Shown piece by piece: positions 39,331 to 53,816 of a stretch of 64,000 nt of DNA. The first letter of the stretch is position 1. The number at the start of each line of letters is the position of its first letter. The notes under the pieces were generated by a model. The model was not told the DNA's origin. It saw nothing but the letters and a program-made list of their open reading frames with translations, and did no database searches. Where the stretch lies: assembly GCA_964020975.1 (NCBI GenBank), contig OZ026618.1, positions 33,196,549 through 33,260,548 on the forward strand, in the 5' to 3' direction. The stretch comes from Hermodice carunculata (lineage: Eukaryota > Annelida > Polychaeta > Eunicida > Amphinomidae). A program made the position numbers and the translations under genes.

Positions 39331-39985
39331 GGAACATGACACATAACGCCATGACATCAAATGACGCATTCACATACATGACACAAAATATGAGTGACAT
39401 ACATGACGATATACCATATTTTGCATGACATGACAGAATGGCATGACATACGTGACAAATGGCATGGCATGGCATACCTGACATGGTTTAGCATATTACA
39501 TGACATACATGACACGTGAAATCACTACATATATGGCATTGCATGACACGACAAGTGACTGCATACTTGACATACATGACACATTATATGAAATGACACT
39601 GACATAAATGACACACAACATACGTGGCATACATGAGGTAACACATGACATAACGACACGACATGGCATAATGCTCGATATATGGCGCCGGAATGCATGA
39701 ACTGGCATGGAATGACATATATGACAAGACATATGACATGACATATGACAATCATGATATACTTGACATGGAATAACACATTGACATACATAATACATGA
39801 CATAAGTGATATACATGACCTGACAAGATATACATGACATGATGTCACTCACGATACGACATGACATGATACACCTGACATGCAATGGCACATTGACATA
39901 CATGACGTGACACATGGCACGACATGGCATACATGAAATGACACCATATACATGGCACATGGGGTGACATATGACATGACATATA
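39331..39985. repeat. CATGACATA-type minisatellite
   Basis: About 650 bases made of degenerate permutations of GACATACATGACATG with no long exact unit. Apparent open frames on the minus strand (Cys/His/Met/Val-rich) come from the repeat. Confidence 0.9.
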
Positions 39986-40576
39986 TTTTATTTAGAGTAA
40001 AGATCCCTTTCACTCTAAATCACCGGATGATATAAATAATACACCAGCCCAACCATATGTTATATTTCTTTTATCAAAGGTTAAACAAATCGTTGCAGCT
40101 ATGTTCCAATGTGGCGCAGAAAGAAAGACCAACAAAATTGCATATGTTGCGAGAGATATGCTAAAGTTACCTGCAGACCTAGGCTGAAATGTTACGCATC
40201 AGCCTATATACACTATAGACCTGCAGACAGTATACTCGTAAATGTCTACCATTGCAACGTGCTGAAGCCAACTCATTCCGCGAGAAGGCCTTGCCCGTGT
40301 CCCCGCCACCTGCGCTTAAAAAAAGGTTAAAATGGTTCAACTTGTGCGTGGAAGCTTGACCTGTGTTTGAAAAGTCTCTGCAACAAATGTCGAGATCTAT
40401 TACCAAAAATGTCTATCAATTGCATTTCTTTGCTACAAATTGGTCGTACAAGTGCACATTATGAAGACAGCTGATATGTATTAGTTAAGGTTGCTGCGCA
40501 CTATATAACTGCGTCACAAAAGTTGCCCCCTTATCTTTGCTTCAGTTGCTCAGTTTCACCCAATATACTCATGAAA

Positions 40577-40577
<1 letters not shown>
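39986..40577. other. short intergenic stretch, no gene seen
   Basis: Two small open frames (40109-40330 plus, 40179-40406 minus) show no family resemblance. Confidence 0.4.

Positions 40578-40665
<88 letters not shown>
40578..40665. repeat. (AT)n microsatellite
   Basis: Uninterrupted AT dinucleotides. The poly-Tyr-Ile frames over it are artefacts. Confidence 0.97.
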
Positions 40666-40667
<2 letters not shown>

Positions 40668-40870
40668 ACTACAATATGTACAAGTGTCTGTCCTTCTATA
40701 CATTATGTATTTAATTCATTAAAATAAAACAGTTACTGCTCAAGTCCCGGATACTGTTCCACATGCTCATAAACTAGATGTACTCAATGTTCGGGCAATG
40801 AACTGGGGTTCATCATTGGTTAACAATAAAGTATAATTCATCACCAAATGTATCTTATAGTTCATGTTTG

Positions 40871-40988
<118 letters not shown>

Positions 40989-41084
40989 AGATTAGGACAA
41001 CACATACAGACATCGTTTCTAGGGTGAACGACTTTTTTGTGCTTTTGTTCATAACACCTTGGAGCATGATACATTAGAATTCAA

Positions 41085-41225
<141 letters not shown>

Positions 41226-41804
41226 GACTTTCCACATCAGTCGAGGTTGTTTGTCACAGTTTGATTTTGCTGAAAAAAAAATAGAAGTCGCACCTCGACT
41301 CAAAGCCACCGAGTACATATTTAAACTGAAAATCTGCCTGGTGACGTTCAAAATAACTTTCTTTTTCCTTTGTTTCGATGTACAGGTATTTTATATCTGA
41401 ATCGATATTGCAGTTTAAGAGGCATGCATTTTTTACACTATTGGTAACATTTCATGAAAATACGAAAGGTTTTATTTTATTTTACAGGGTATTTCATAAC
41501 GTTCCACTGTTTATTTTATTACTAAACCATATCTTAATAACACAAGCGCTCCTGCGTATCATTTTTCACTCTGTGGCTTGGACTATCAAGTGAATTCCTA
41601 TTTGATTCCTGGAAAAAGACAATAGAATCTTCACCCCGACTTTGCTATTTTGAATTCGAAAGAAAATAAAACTAACAGAAGCCAGGGCTGTTGCTCTACT
41701 TTATCAGTCTAGCAGATAGTGTGGAATGTATTGGACTCAATGCCTGAAACAACCGAGTGTGTTAGAATAATACAAATAAAATACGAAATTATATTTATAA
41801 CTAG

Positions 41805-43355
41805 AGAAGCTATCCCGACCAAAGAAAATATCGCAAAAAATGTCACCTAAAGCATATAAAATATCACCGTAATCAGATAAAAAGTCAAAACTAGTCAAAT
41901 TTTCGTTATGACCATATAATATCATTATGATCAGATAAAAAGTCGTCCAAGCTAGAAAAAAAATATCATCGTTACCAGATAAAATATCGTTATGACCACA
42001 TAAAAAGTGGTCCCAACCAGATTAAATGCTATGACCAGATACGAAAGTAGTTCGAACCATATAAATGTCATTATACCTACCTAAAATGTCGTCCGAACCA
42101 AGTAAAACGTCGTTACGACCACCGAAAATATCGTCCTAACCGGACCAAGTGTCGTTATGACCACATAAAAAGTCGTCTGAACCAGATAAAATGTCGTTAT
42201 GACCACATAAAATGTCGTCCTAACCAGATACAATGTCGTTATGACCAGATAAAATGTCATGCTAACTAGATGAAACGTCGCTTTGACCACTTAAAATGTC
42301 GTGTTAACAAGCAGGTGGTCCGAACCAGATAAAATGTTGTTATAACCATATAAAATGTCATCCTAACCAGATAAACTGTCATTTTAATAAGATAATATGC
42401 AGTCCTTACCAGGTAAAATGTCGGTATGACTTTGTAAAAGGTCGTCGTAATGAGATCAAATGTCGTTATGACCACATACAAAGAGGTCCTAACCAGATAA
42501 AATGTCTTTAAGACCCCATAGAATGTCGTCTTAACCAGATAAAATGTCGTTATGACCACTTAAAATGTCGTTATGAACTAATAAGAAGTGGTCCGAACCA
42601 AAACAAAATGTCGTTCTCACCAGGTAAAATGTTGTACTTACCAGATATAATGTCGTTATGACCACATGAAATGTCGTCCCAACCAGATAAAATGTTGTTA
42701 TGACCACATAAATGTCGTTCTGACCATATGAAATGTCGTAATGATCAAATAAAATGGGGCCTCGACCAGATATAATATCGTTATGACCAGATAAAATGTC
42801 GTTATGACCACTAAAAATGTCGTTATAACCTGACAAAATGTCCTTTTGACAATATAAAAATTCGTCCGAACCAGATAAAATGTTGTTATGACCACTTCAA
42901 ATGTGGTCCGAACCAGATAGAATGTCGTCCTAACCGGACAAAATGCTATTATCACACAAAATGGCGCCTGAACCAGATAAAATGTAATTATGACCAGATT
43001 AAATGTCGTCATGACCATTAAAATGTAATAACCAAATGGAATGTCTTCTTGAACACATAAAACGTGGCCTGAACCAGATAAAATGTGGTTAAGAACACTT
43101 AAAAGCGTAATCCTAACCAGATAAACTGTCATTATGACCACTAAAATGTCGTCTTTATTAGATAAAATATCGTCCTAACTGCATACAATGTCGTTATGAC
43201 CACATTAAAAAGTCGTCCGAACCAGATAAAATGTCGTTATGACCACATAAACTGTCGTTATTTATGGCCACCAAAACTATCGTCCTAACCGGATAAAATG
43301 TCATTATGACTACATAAAAAGTCGTCCGAACCAGGTAAACTGTCGCTATGACCAC
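41805..43355. repeat. 1.55-kb minisatellite with a dimeric 42-bp unit
   Basis: Alternating 21-base half-units GTCGTTATGACCACATAAAAT and GTCGTCCGAACCAGATAAAAT, with variation, fill the region. Because 42 is divisible by three, the minus strand stays open in several pieces (repeated TFYLVRTTFY and VITTF text). These are repeat products; there is no start context or known domain. Confidence 0.92.
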
Positions 43356-43770
43356 AGAAAAGGCGAAGTAAGGTTGATACTAATGGGCTTCCATAATAAT
43401 GACGGCTGATTTTAAGCTTTGTCGCGATGTGTGCAGATCGAGCTTTCCATTTGCACTTTCAGTTTCACAACAGCACACACGCTTTTTTATGTACCAAATG
43501 TTGTGCTTGTATAAGACAGAATGTCACAGCAGCCCTAAAAAACATGCGTTTCCGGTTTTACGACCGACCATGCAAAAAAAGTTCCGAGCCTATTTTTTTT
43601 CCTATGAAAAGGGGAAAAAACTATTTTCACCCTGTTTAAATGATTGCATAGTGGTCCTGTGAGTCACTGATTTATATTGGTTTATCCTGGTTCTCATGAC
43701 CAAATTGAACAATCAGATCGATTTTTGCTGGGGGACTTGCAGAGACACGTGTTCGACTTCACTTGTCAAC

Positions 43771-43825
43771 ATGGATGGCGCACATGATGTAACCTGGACA
43801 TCAGTTTGCACGGATGACGAATCTG
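43771..43825 (+). other. possible orphan first coding exon
   Basis: ATGGATGGCGCACATGATGT opens a frame reading MDGAHDVTWTSVCTDDES that ends at CTG|GTATGT, a plausible donor. No matching downstream exon was recognised, and a T/GT microsatellite follows at once. Weak. Confidence 0.15.
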
Positions 43826-43830
43826 GTATG

Positions 43831-43847
43831 TTTTTTTTTTTTTTTTT

Positions 43848-43888
<41 letters not shown>
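43831..43888. repeat. T-run and (GT)n microsatellite
   Basis: A run of T (to about 43847), a short TCTTTT linker, then GT repeats to 43888. Confidence 0.95.
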
Positions 43889-43889
<1 letters not shown>

Positions 43890-46849
43890 AAACACTTTCA
43901 TTTAAATGGACAAGGAATAAAGACCAACGTTATAAGACATATGAAAGCACTGTCCGCGTAGAATGATGGAATCTATCATGTATTGTTGAATCACAGATAC
44001 GTGCCGCACATGTGTTCTTGTGCTAGTGTGCGGCCTTCAAGGTTAACTTTGCTGCGATGTTCGCCCATACTTTTACCAGCATGTTTAACATGTTTAAGGC
44101 GCCTTGTTGTATTTTCAGTTAATATTTGTTTAAAGACAATATGAATAATTTAAATTGCTTTGTTATGGGAAAAAAGAACTTTCGTGGGACCGATAGAATG
44201 CTCAATAGATTGCAATTCCAGCGCAACCCAAAAGGGTCCCCAATGTACGCGCGGCAAAAGGAAACGCCATTAATATATCTGCGTGCCGTTGGGCTCCCTT
44301 TGGGATGTAGGGTACTAAATCAATTTAATAGAATTGGAATAAAAAGTATATGCATATAAATTGGAATACTTGGGGTTATATACAACAGATAATGAAATTT
44401 AGGGCTGAATGACAGCATTGCAGGCTTTAAATAGGCCTATCATAATGGATTTGTTAAAAATACTATATTTCTTCATTTAGGCCTACTCTTCTTAGAAGCC
44501 ACCCAGCTAATTGCTTTGCAATTGCATAGAGACCCTTCTGGGGACCCCTAGTTTGTATTTTTTGACAAATTCTTGTTTGTTTTTGCTATTTCCGACATCC
44601 ACTCTAAAATCACCATTTAGATTATGGTGAAACTTGACGGAAATTCTCCTTGTGAAAGAGTAAAAAAAGCTGTACACTAGGTGGCATGGATCACTCCAGT
44701 TTCTCCATGAAGGATCAGCTGACCGCAGAACTGTCACAGTCCCCTTGTATTATATTTACATCAGTTAGCTAGTATGATCGCAAAAATCACAATTACAAAA
44801 ATTGGAGAATTTAAAAAAGACATTAACTTTTGTACCTAATAACACTGAACTTCACCTTATTGTGCGATAGTAGACTTGTTAAGGGCAAAAAGGGGTGATC
44901 GTTGCATTTCATAGTGCAAGGTTCCCACTTGGCTGGCACAAGTCTCGCTGTGGCAAAATTAACACCTCAATGAAAGGACCGCCTAACTTTGCAACTAATT
45001 GCCAAAAATATATGTGTGAATGGTCGCAACCAAGTAATTTAAGGGAAAAGGATGCATTTCTGAGGTAGTTTGATATTACGCGGCCCTTTAGACCTTCAAA
45101 ACTCAAGGTGACAGCTCTTTACTATCCTTCCTGCAAGCACTTCGAATTGAACCATTTGAGCAAGAGCTATGTATAATACACCAATTTATACTATATTGGG
45201 GGTGGGGAACTCATTTCTGGCACCACATAAATTTGTGATGGGAGGTGATTTGAAGGAGAAAGGTGAAAGAAAATCTGAATTGTTTTGAAGTTGTGGACGT
45301 TGACTATTTAAAACCCAGCCTGATTCGTGTTATTCATGTTCCCGGATGTCGGAACTGAAACATGTTTTGTCCCATTATGACAAAAGACATTAATAGTTCT
45401 CATTTCTGAATCAATAGCGTTAAATTTCCTAAATTAGCATAAATTGTGCTAATTAGTGTTAAAAAGAAACGCACTGCAACATTTTAATCATTTCGCATGA
45501 AAGGTGTGATTTATTTGGAGTGGGTAATTTGAGGCTGCGAAATGCATGTGGCATGAATATCCACACACAAGATGGCTGCTAGCACCTTCCTGAATTTACA
45601 TATATATTTAGATTAATTAGTCTCCTGTGCATTTCCAGACGTTTGTATGCAACCGATTTCTTAACCATGAATAATTCTACAGCTCCATTCTACGTATAGC
45701 CTGCCTAGCTATTACAACCTCGATTTCCCACTTCTGTCCATCTGTAGGACTCTGTCTTCTAGCCACGCTATTCATTTATAGCCAGTTCCCATTGGCTTCT
45801 GTCTTTTTTATGCAGGACGATGCACTTCCTAAACCCAGTTGTGCATAACAATCTACACACAACAATGCATAATACTAGAGTGTAAAGGTCGATGTTCACA
45901 CCAAGGTTAGGAATAAACCTGATTTAATCATAGTCAGAACAGTTAAAGAGACACACCTGAAAATGCGCGAGTTTTATTGAGTGTATGCGTAACACTATTA
46001 CATGCTGTTAACAGTTTGGTTTTTGATTTTTACGAGATGTATATGAAAATTTGTCGAAACGCGATACCTAACTTTAAATCAAACAAGGACCATATGTTGA
46101 AAGTATTTGTAAATATTATTTATAGGCATTTTGATATAGAAGCCATTTGTGAGGATTCTTTTTCTAGGCGAAGTACCGTAACAGGACTGGTGTAAAGTGC
46201 CGTAACAGGACTGAGATGTTATACAAACAGGATATAGCTGACATAAAATTTAATAGGAATTGTATGCCCCAATCTAAATCACCATACAATACCAGTGCCA
46301 ATTTTGATTTCATTATTTTCCAGTGTGTTCACGGAAAAATAAACTTTGTTTGTTACTGACTTGTGTTTAGTATGATGTTATATCACCTGTTCCACGTCTC
46401 ATTTATGATTTGAAAAAAAGGTTGTGTAACATGTGATCAGTATTCATTTTTTCTCTGACTTTTAAACCACAAGGCATCCCCTTTTGCATATACAACACCA
46501 AAAATATGTTTTAAAGGAATCATGCATCCCAGAAGCTCCGTGCCAGCAAACAGGTTCTATATAAGAAAATTGCAGATTTTCTTTTGCCTTGCATTATGAA
46601 CAGTTTTTATCACCAATGCAATGCTAGAACTGGGTCTCCCGCCTTCAAATTAGTACAAATTGTACAATACATGTTTGTAACTTCTACTTGTCTAAAGAAG
46701 TGCTCTCTGAACAGCAAAATTAACATAAACTCTGGCTATTTTTTCAATTGCGCTAATAAAATAAAGTATATCATTATTATCTCAAATAGAAAACAGTTTG
46801 TTGAATTGAGGACAAAACTTCTTCATTTAATACAGATAACAACCAGGGA
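43889..46849. other. intergenic sequence, one repeat fragment
   Basis: 44480-44700 is a fragment of the AGCTCAGCTGAC repeat family (CCAGCTAATTGCTTTGCAAT, GAAACTTGACGGAAATTCTC, CTAGGTGGCATGG). No coding exon is recognised elsewhere. Confidence 0.5.
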
Positions 46850-47720
46850 TCCTCAAGAAAACGTTTAATGTTCATCATTTATGCAGATAATATATTATGG
46901 GCTTGAACCTTCAACATTATTACCTTTGCAGATTATATAAGCCTTGGATGCCCACTGTTCACGCCAAATAGTCTAAGTTCATCTACAAAAAAGCCTTGAG
47001 GTTATTAATGGACAGCTGAATAAAATATGCTACTGGTCTGAACTTAACAGGCTTTCATTAAATGCAGATAAAACCAAATATATGATTTTCCATTTCCAGC
47101 AGAATTCTGTCACAAAGGGACATTCCTAATAGTAGCTTTCACATCCGTGGAACTCCTGACTTTAGTACCACAAATGACGTTTTTGGGCGTACTATCCGAT
47201 TGTCATCTAGCCTGGAATCAACATATCAATGAACTTGCGAACAAAACAGCACGAATTAATAGAATCTTAAGAAACCCGAAAAACTGTCTACCTAATAATA
47301 TTCTGGTTTCGATTTTGGGAAGCCTTTTAGAAGCTCATATTACTTATGAGATAACGTTAGAAAGATTTGGCAGCTTGAATAGGTCGCAAAAAGTGCAGAA
47401 ACAAGCTATTCGAGCAGAAAATAAAACCAAATATATTTCTCATACGGATTCAATTTTTTAAAAATCTATCAACATTGAAAGTTCAAAATTTGCTTCACTG
47501 TTCATGCTTGAAAATTTATCATAAATTCCATAAGAATCAAGTACCGTATTACTTTGCTAGTTTTTACTTAAATCTGGCAAATCGGTTTGACCTGACCATA
47601 AGAAACATTCGGGCCTCCAGTATATATAGATCAAACTACGAATATACCAAACTAAACTACCTTGAGAGTGGCCAATCTGTGGTTGTGGCTATTACAAATG
47701 AGAATGGTGACATTATCCAT
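46850..47720 (+). pseudogene. LINE reverse transcriptase relic
   Basis: Plus-strand pieces in order are TFNIITFADYISLGC (the FADD box, with the second Asp changed to Tyr), INGQLNKICYWSELNRLSLN followed by ADKTKYMIF, FLGVLSDCHLAWNQHINELA, NNILVSILGSLLEAHITYEI, QKVQKQAIRA with HTDSIF, and KVQNLLHCSCLKIYHKFHKN followed by QVPYYF. This is the thumb and downstream region of a CR1/L2-like LINE RT. Stops and frame changes separate the pieces, and the catalytic box is mutated, so it is dead and fairly old. Confidence 0.75.
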
Positions 47721-48895
47721 ATTATTTTGTTATTTATATGCTGTACTACCACAGCAGTAAACCACGTCGAACTGAAAGCTTTTTGGACACGCTAGATCCT
47801 TTTCAGGCCCTTATTGATGAGTACAGTGGTGATATTACTTTCTGTGGGGGAATAGGAATGTCCAGCTTGGTCAGATGGGTCTTTTACGTCACACATTAGA
47901 GCAGATTCGCTGCCACCAGACAAGCACCCTTTAGACCAGCAGAAGCAGGCGTGTTATACGCTGGTTTCAGCTCTTAGACTAAGGCCTATTTATGAACTGT
48001 GCTAATTTATCCATAGACAAAGCAGCTAGAGTCAGCAGAATGCACAGTGGTCAAGCAGCTCCTTTGCATAGGTAAAAGGTATTACCATTTTCGCCTACTT
48101 CTGGCCCTGAACATTCCTGCAGCATTTAAGTCAGTTGAGTGGGACTTTGTCTCTTTCAAAGTACACCGTGAAGTAATACCAGGTATTCTACCTGCTTAAT
48201 TGTATTCTATTAACTCTCTAAATCACTTGCAACTAGATAATTTAGTCCTGCAACTATGTCAGGTCGTTTACTGAAGAACGATTTGCCTTTACATATCCCT
48301 TTGTATAAGGATTGCTAGTCTCGGGCATACATACAGTTAGTCATTGACACCAGATGGCATACCAGACTCACTGGAGTGCTGCCTTGACCATGCAGACTGT
48401 AATCAACAGGGCTCCCCTGAGCATCGCCGGGTGCATAAACTAATGCGTGCCTTTTGGCTGTTTATTTTCAGTATATCTTCTGCAAGCCATGTCTTACATA
48501 AATATTTGGAAATTTTTATACTTTTATCTGTTGTCTTGCTTTCCCCAGGAACAGGGGGAAGGGGGATAAGCAGGCATAACAATACTACACCTGTACAAAA
48601 AATACATGTTGCTCCTATGATCCAAATGTTCAGATGCAGGCTTTGGTTGTTCTTGTGACACGATTCCAGAAAGGCAAATGCATAAATGGAGCTCGTGGAT
48701 GTCACATGCATGACCATACTCTTAACATTGTATGTATACACCTGTAGTAACCATTATGCAGTGTTATGTGGAATAGCACTCTGATTTTTCAAATATTTGA
48801 AACATTTGACAAAATTTATGATAACCACAGAAGGTTTTGTTAGTGATACCTTAGCATCACATGTCACATAATCATCCAAAAGTCGAGGTCATTTG

Positions 48896-49275
48896 GCGTT
48901 TTTTCTTTTTTGTTTTTGGTTTTGTTTCTTTGTTTTTTTTGTTTTTTTTTTTCTTTTCTGTTTTTGTTTTCGTTTTTTTTTTGTCTTTGTTTTTTGGGGG
49001 GTTTGGGTTTTTTTCGTCTTTGTTTTTTTGGTTTTTGTTTTGTTCTTTTTTGTTTTGGTTTTTTGTTTTTGTTTTCTTTGTTTTCTTTATTTTTTGTTTG
49101 TTTATTTGTTTTTTGGGGTTTTGGGTTTTTTTGTCTTTATTTTTGTTTTTCTGTTTTTTGGGGGGTGTTTTTTTTTTTTTTTTGTTTTTTTTGTTTTTGC
49201 TTCTTTTGTTTTAGTTGTTTGTTTGTTTGTTTTTTTTTTGTTTTTTGTTTTTTGTTTTTTTGTTCTTTTTGGTGA
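48896..49275. repeat. T/G-rich low-complexity tract
   Basis: About 380 bases of T runs broken by G or C. Overlapping Phe-rich frames in all three plus phases are artefacts. Confidence 0.95.
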
Positions 49276-51626
49276 ATAAAATCAGCACCACCACCATGTA
49301 AATCCCGTCCAAATGCTTCAATCATTTTTGGACCCCAATATCCTCATGCAAACCCAAAAAATTCCAGTATCATAATTGGCCACCGAAATAGGTTTACACG
49401 TGGAAGTCACAAGACTGACGCAACAACTGTTGTATAGGAAACCGTTTTTCTGTAATTTCTTGCTATGATACGAAATGCAAAATCATGAACTCGGCCAAAA
49501 ACCAATAAGGCTGTGGAGAGAGATCAGAAAAGGAAACTGTTGATATGTGTGTAGAACACTGGTGTTGTGTAACTGTAAATTGTAACTTTACTATATGAAT
49601 AAAGGAACAAATAAGAGTTTTGAGACAAGAACTGAAATTTTTGACACAGCAACTATAATTTGTATGGTTGCAGAAAACAACTTTGTTACATAAATTTTGC
49701 AACGTTTCCAGTACTACCATATTTATAATTTTCTTTCAGATAGCACGAAGATGCCCATTCAGCCATTGTAGTAAGTGCCTCCTAGATTTCCATGGACCCA
49801 ATTTCAATATCAACCGAAAAGGAAGCAAATTAATATTTTTGTTTAAGATTTTCAAGATTTATTGATGATAATCCAGCATATCTTGAGAAGCAATACGTAA
49901 AATTGTATCATTTTGAACTTGACAGCCAAGTATGTTCTTCTTCCCAGTTGCACAAAATAAATAGAAGTCTGCCGCATGCCAATCTAATATGGCGGGAATA
50001 TTTTGAGGTAACACAAAAACCCAGGTATGACACTCAATCAAAACTTTTTTTTTCACAGTTCATGCATTGATGACGTAAGCAACCATCGTTGTGTAGTAAA
50101 GTTACTTGTAGATCAAGGATCACTGAGACATTGCAAAATCCCTTTTTAGAATTACCAATTTCAGGCTAAAATCCCAAAATCATTATCCATGTTATGTCAC
50201 ATAAATGTGTTTGTCTATTAACCAATAATGTCGCATCCTTTCCAAATTTCTCATTTAAAGATGCCCGCACCATCTGCAGAGGAAGTACACAATTCATGAA
50301 ATGCACTATTTTACGTAAAATGAACAAACTCTTAAAGGATCATAGCAGATCATCATTTTTTTTTCATTGGAGATCATTATTGATGCGTAAAACAGTCAGG
50401 CAGTCTGGGTCCTATTGTTTGATGTATAGTACTTTACACACCTCTTGTTAGATCATTGTGCGCAGGGGTAATCAGAAGTGACCTAAAGCCACTCATTGTT
50501 TTTTCTGCCCACAAATTGTCCTTGGAAGACAAACACAGTAACTCACTTTGAACTATGCACGATTGTATATATTTCATATATTTTCACAACCTATGGGACC
50601 ATACTTCAGATATAAGAACTTATGACAAGTGATAACTCTACCTTTGGGTAAAATGTACCCCATTTGCATTTAAAAACGCTGCATGAAATACAGCTATTAT
50701 TTACCACAAACAAAGGAAATGGCGGTACCTGTTTACAATTTTAATTCAAATTTTTTTGTCATTTTTAGAAAATCAAACTATAAAACCATAAATTTAGCAA
50801 ATACTTTACATAAAAGGCATGAAAACTCTAGGAAATATATTCACATCAAATTGTGATGAGAGTACCAAGTAACTTTTGCCTATTAATCATTTAAGCCAGA
50901 ATGTATCCACAGCTATACTCAAACCAAACATAATAATTGAGTTGTGTGCGACTAATGTGAGGAGGGGCAGAAAGAAACAAAGATTAGCAAACCCGGTGGC
51001 ACATCTGCAGGGACGTAAAATTGAATTTTTGAGTCAAAAGTGCAAATGTTTCTACCTAATTATCAGACCCTATACTGTCTGCTAGAATTATCAATCACCT
51101 GTGGTATGGGACGTGCTCAAGTCATTTGCAGTTGTGCAATGATTTGAGCAACCACGTACGGTACCTTTGTGTGCATTTGAAAGCAGGCTTCAACAAGAAG
51201 AAATAATTACTACAGTTGCAATGTCATCTCAAATGAAGACAGTTCCTGAAATTTTAATCCAACAGTTGCATTACCTACAGTAGACCTCTGAAGTGTTGCG
51301 GGTCATGCCTACACTACGTTTTTGTTCGTACGTTACAGCCACCATTAAATGGCTTGATTCGGAAGATTTGCTCAAGAAACCATTTCCCTGTATTTGTTTT
51401 TGTGCTCTTGAAGCGTGACCGCCCCAATCATCTTACATCACTTGCATTTGTCACATTGTACTTTGTGGGCAGAAGAGGTGTATCGCATACCGTACACATA
51501 TCATCACTTATATATAGTTTTCTGGAAAACAGCTCTGTTCCCTCCCTCCTGCATTGCCAGAACACTTATTTTCTGGTAGTCTAGCATTATACAGTGCTGA
51601 TCAGGATTGCCCAGGAGTTGATAATA

Positions 51627-51630
<4 letters not shown>

Positions 51631-51688
<58 letters not shown>
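51631..51688. repeat. (AT)n microsatellite
   Basis: 58 bases of AT dinucleotides. Confidence 0.95.
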
Positions 51689-51694
<6 letters not shown>

Positions 51695-53816
51695 GCCTGA
51701 GATTTACAATTGGGCATATGCTGTTGGATTGGCGCACAGCGGCATATAAACTATAGTCTGAAATATTCCAACATACATATATTCACCTGAAATTCTTCCG
51801 CCTCTTCTAGAAGCTGTCCATACAATACCTTGTTCGACTATAATCAGACAGTTAATCCTGAGCTATATGCACGATCGCAGCAAGAACCCTGAATTGTTGG
51901 GCAAGTCACTTACCCAAAAGTGAAATTTCAGCCACCATGAGTTTAGCACGTCCAATGATATTTGGTCTAGAAACGGCCCTGCAGGTTATATTCTCGTGAC
52001 ATACTAGAAGTAAGTTGGTATGTATGTAAATATGTATGAATGGACGGACCATTAAGAATTCACACAATGGCATAGGGAGTCCTTCCATACTGATATTAGG
52101 TAGGACATGGAGGAAGGCCAATACCCCTGTAGATGGCGACATTCCTAAAATTCAATTTTAGTGGGTGGATATGTGATCAACGTCAAGTTGTACTTTAGCA
52201 GGCAATGTACAAAACGGACTTCTTTAGAGACGTTCTTTTTTTGCAAATAGTCTAATCAAGCATGCAAATCTACCTAATTTATACATGAAGAAATCTTGTT
52301 TGTTTTATATGTTTTTATGTCTCAACTTCATAGCTAATAGTTTATATCTGGGTTATTTCTAAATATGCCTTAAGGTTGTGCTGCTCATCCTGTCCATGGT
52401 TGACTGCCCGTATCTTGTGGTCAATTTCCATGACCCTCACTTTTTCTCCATAGATTAACATACGGAATATCAGATATAAATTGCACTTCTCTAATATGTT
52501 GCCAAAAAAGGCATTAAACTTTCCTCCTATCGCACCTGGGTGTATTTGAAAGATAATAATATGCACTTTATGGAGATTACAAGATGACAATTCCAAAAAT
52601 CGTCCTCATATGCAGGATGAAACTTTCAGGTTTACTGTAATGTTATGGGCTTTGCTGCCCACCTGACTTCAAAAGGCATGGGTTGATAGGTGTCAAAAAC
52701 ATGCATCATGGGAACAAAAGCCTGTGTGTCCAGATATAAAAGCAACCTAGTTCACCCCTATCTAAAACTTTAAGGTGGCACAAACAAAGCTAGGCACTTA
52801 GATGAGTGCTGTCTTCAACCCGCTTTCCTGTCTTTTTTTTATTATTAGACCCATATAACTATATATATTCTTGTTGCTTAGGATCTCTAGATTATATAGA
52901 CACCAAGAAAAATCATTTTGAGTAAAAAACGGACATTTTAAGAAAGGGTCCAATTTGCGGATATTTCTCGGGATTCTCGAAAAATATAGTGGTTAACAAC
53001 TCGAAAATTTGCAAAATGAAACTTCGTAGTCATGCCCAGGTTCGGTTTCTTCACTTTTTCCGTAAACGTAATAGATAAATTTTAATCGAATATTAATTAT
53101 GATGCTTGTAAAGATGAACACTTTTTCATATTTAGAGGGCATAAAACTGCCTAAAAAAACAACATATCCCAAAACACAAGAAACCGAACCTAAGTTAGTG
53201 TCTTGGCTTTGGAATTCTTTTTATTTCATGAAAATCGATCCACAAGTTTTAGAGTAAAGTGAGAACAAAATTTGTAAAGTTGTGGCAAAAACTGAACCTG
53301 AGAAAAACGCATTCAAATGAAATCGGGCCAGGTTTGGTGACATAATGGGCTGTTTCTCGAGTTGTTCTCACTCCCTTGTTTTGAACTGTGTATGTTGAGA
53401 AGAGTACGCATGAGGCTATCCTTCTGATGCGTTGTCATCGCACTCAGAGTTCATAATCATCAAAAAAAATAGAATTCTTTGAAGTTGTTCCTCCCAAATA
53501 TGATCAGCTTTATGGTTTCTTTATGATGGTTTCACCGGTAGCCCACACAACGAGGTGGGGCGAAGCAGGATTAGTCCTAATTGCATTATCACCCAGGGCA
53601 ACCATTGTGCGCTACTGTATAATGTATTCAAAATGGCGGCATCCATGGAGCGGTACACGCGGTCTGACAGTTTGACTGGCAAAGTTTACAAGTCTGACAT
53701 CGCTCAGGACTCACACTTGTGGATCAAAGAATTAAGTGGTTTTAAAAACGCGATGATACTGCTTCATCATGCACAGTGTTTCGGAAAGCTTATGAGTACA
53801 ACCTGTGTTGAAAGTG

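Larger units (their letters stand above)
47721..53790. other. long intergenic stretch, no gene seen
   Basis: It holds a T/G-rich tract (48896-49275) and an AT tract (51631-51688). Short open frames such as 48344-48658 and 50876-51085 show no recognisable domain. A 14-base motif AGGTTCGGTTTCTT near 53038 recurs inverted near 53183. Confidence 0.45.

Noticed and set aside
39496-39960. Cys/His/Met-rich minus-strand frame of 154 residues
   Set aside because: Product of the CATGACATA minisatellite.
42081-43141. Minus-strand repeat proteins rich in TFYLVRTTF
   Set aside because: Frames kept open by the 42-bp minisatellite; no start context or domain.
48344-48658. Possible small gene of 104 residues
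   Set aside because: No domain and no splice or conservation evidence; the antisense frame is equally long.
48861-49279. Overlapping Phe-rich frames resembling membrane proteins
   Set aside because: T/G-rich low complexity, open in all three phases.
53038-53196. AGGTTCGGTTTCTT inverted pair as a transposon end
   Set aside because: Only 14 bases match, the spacing is small, and no target duplication is visible.
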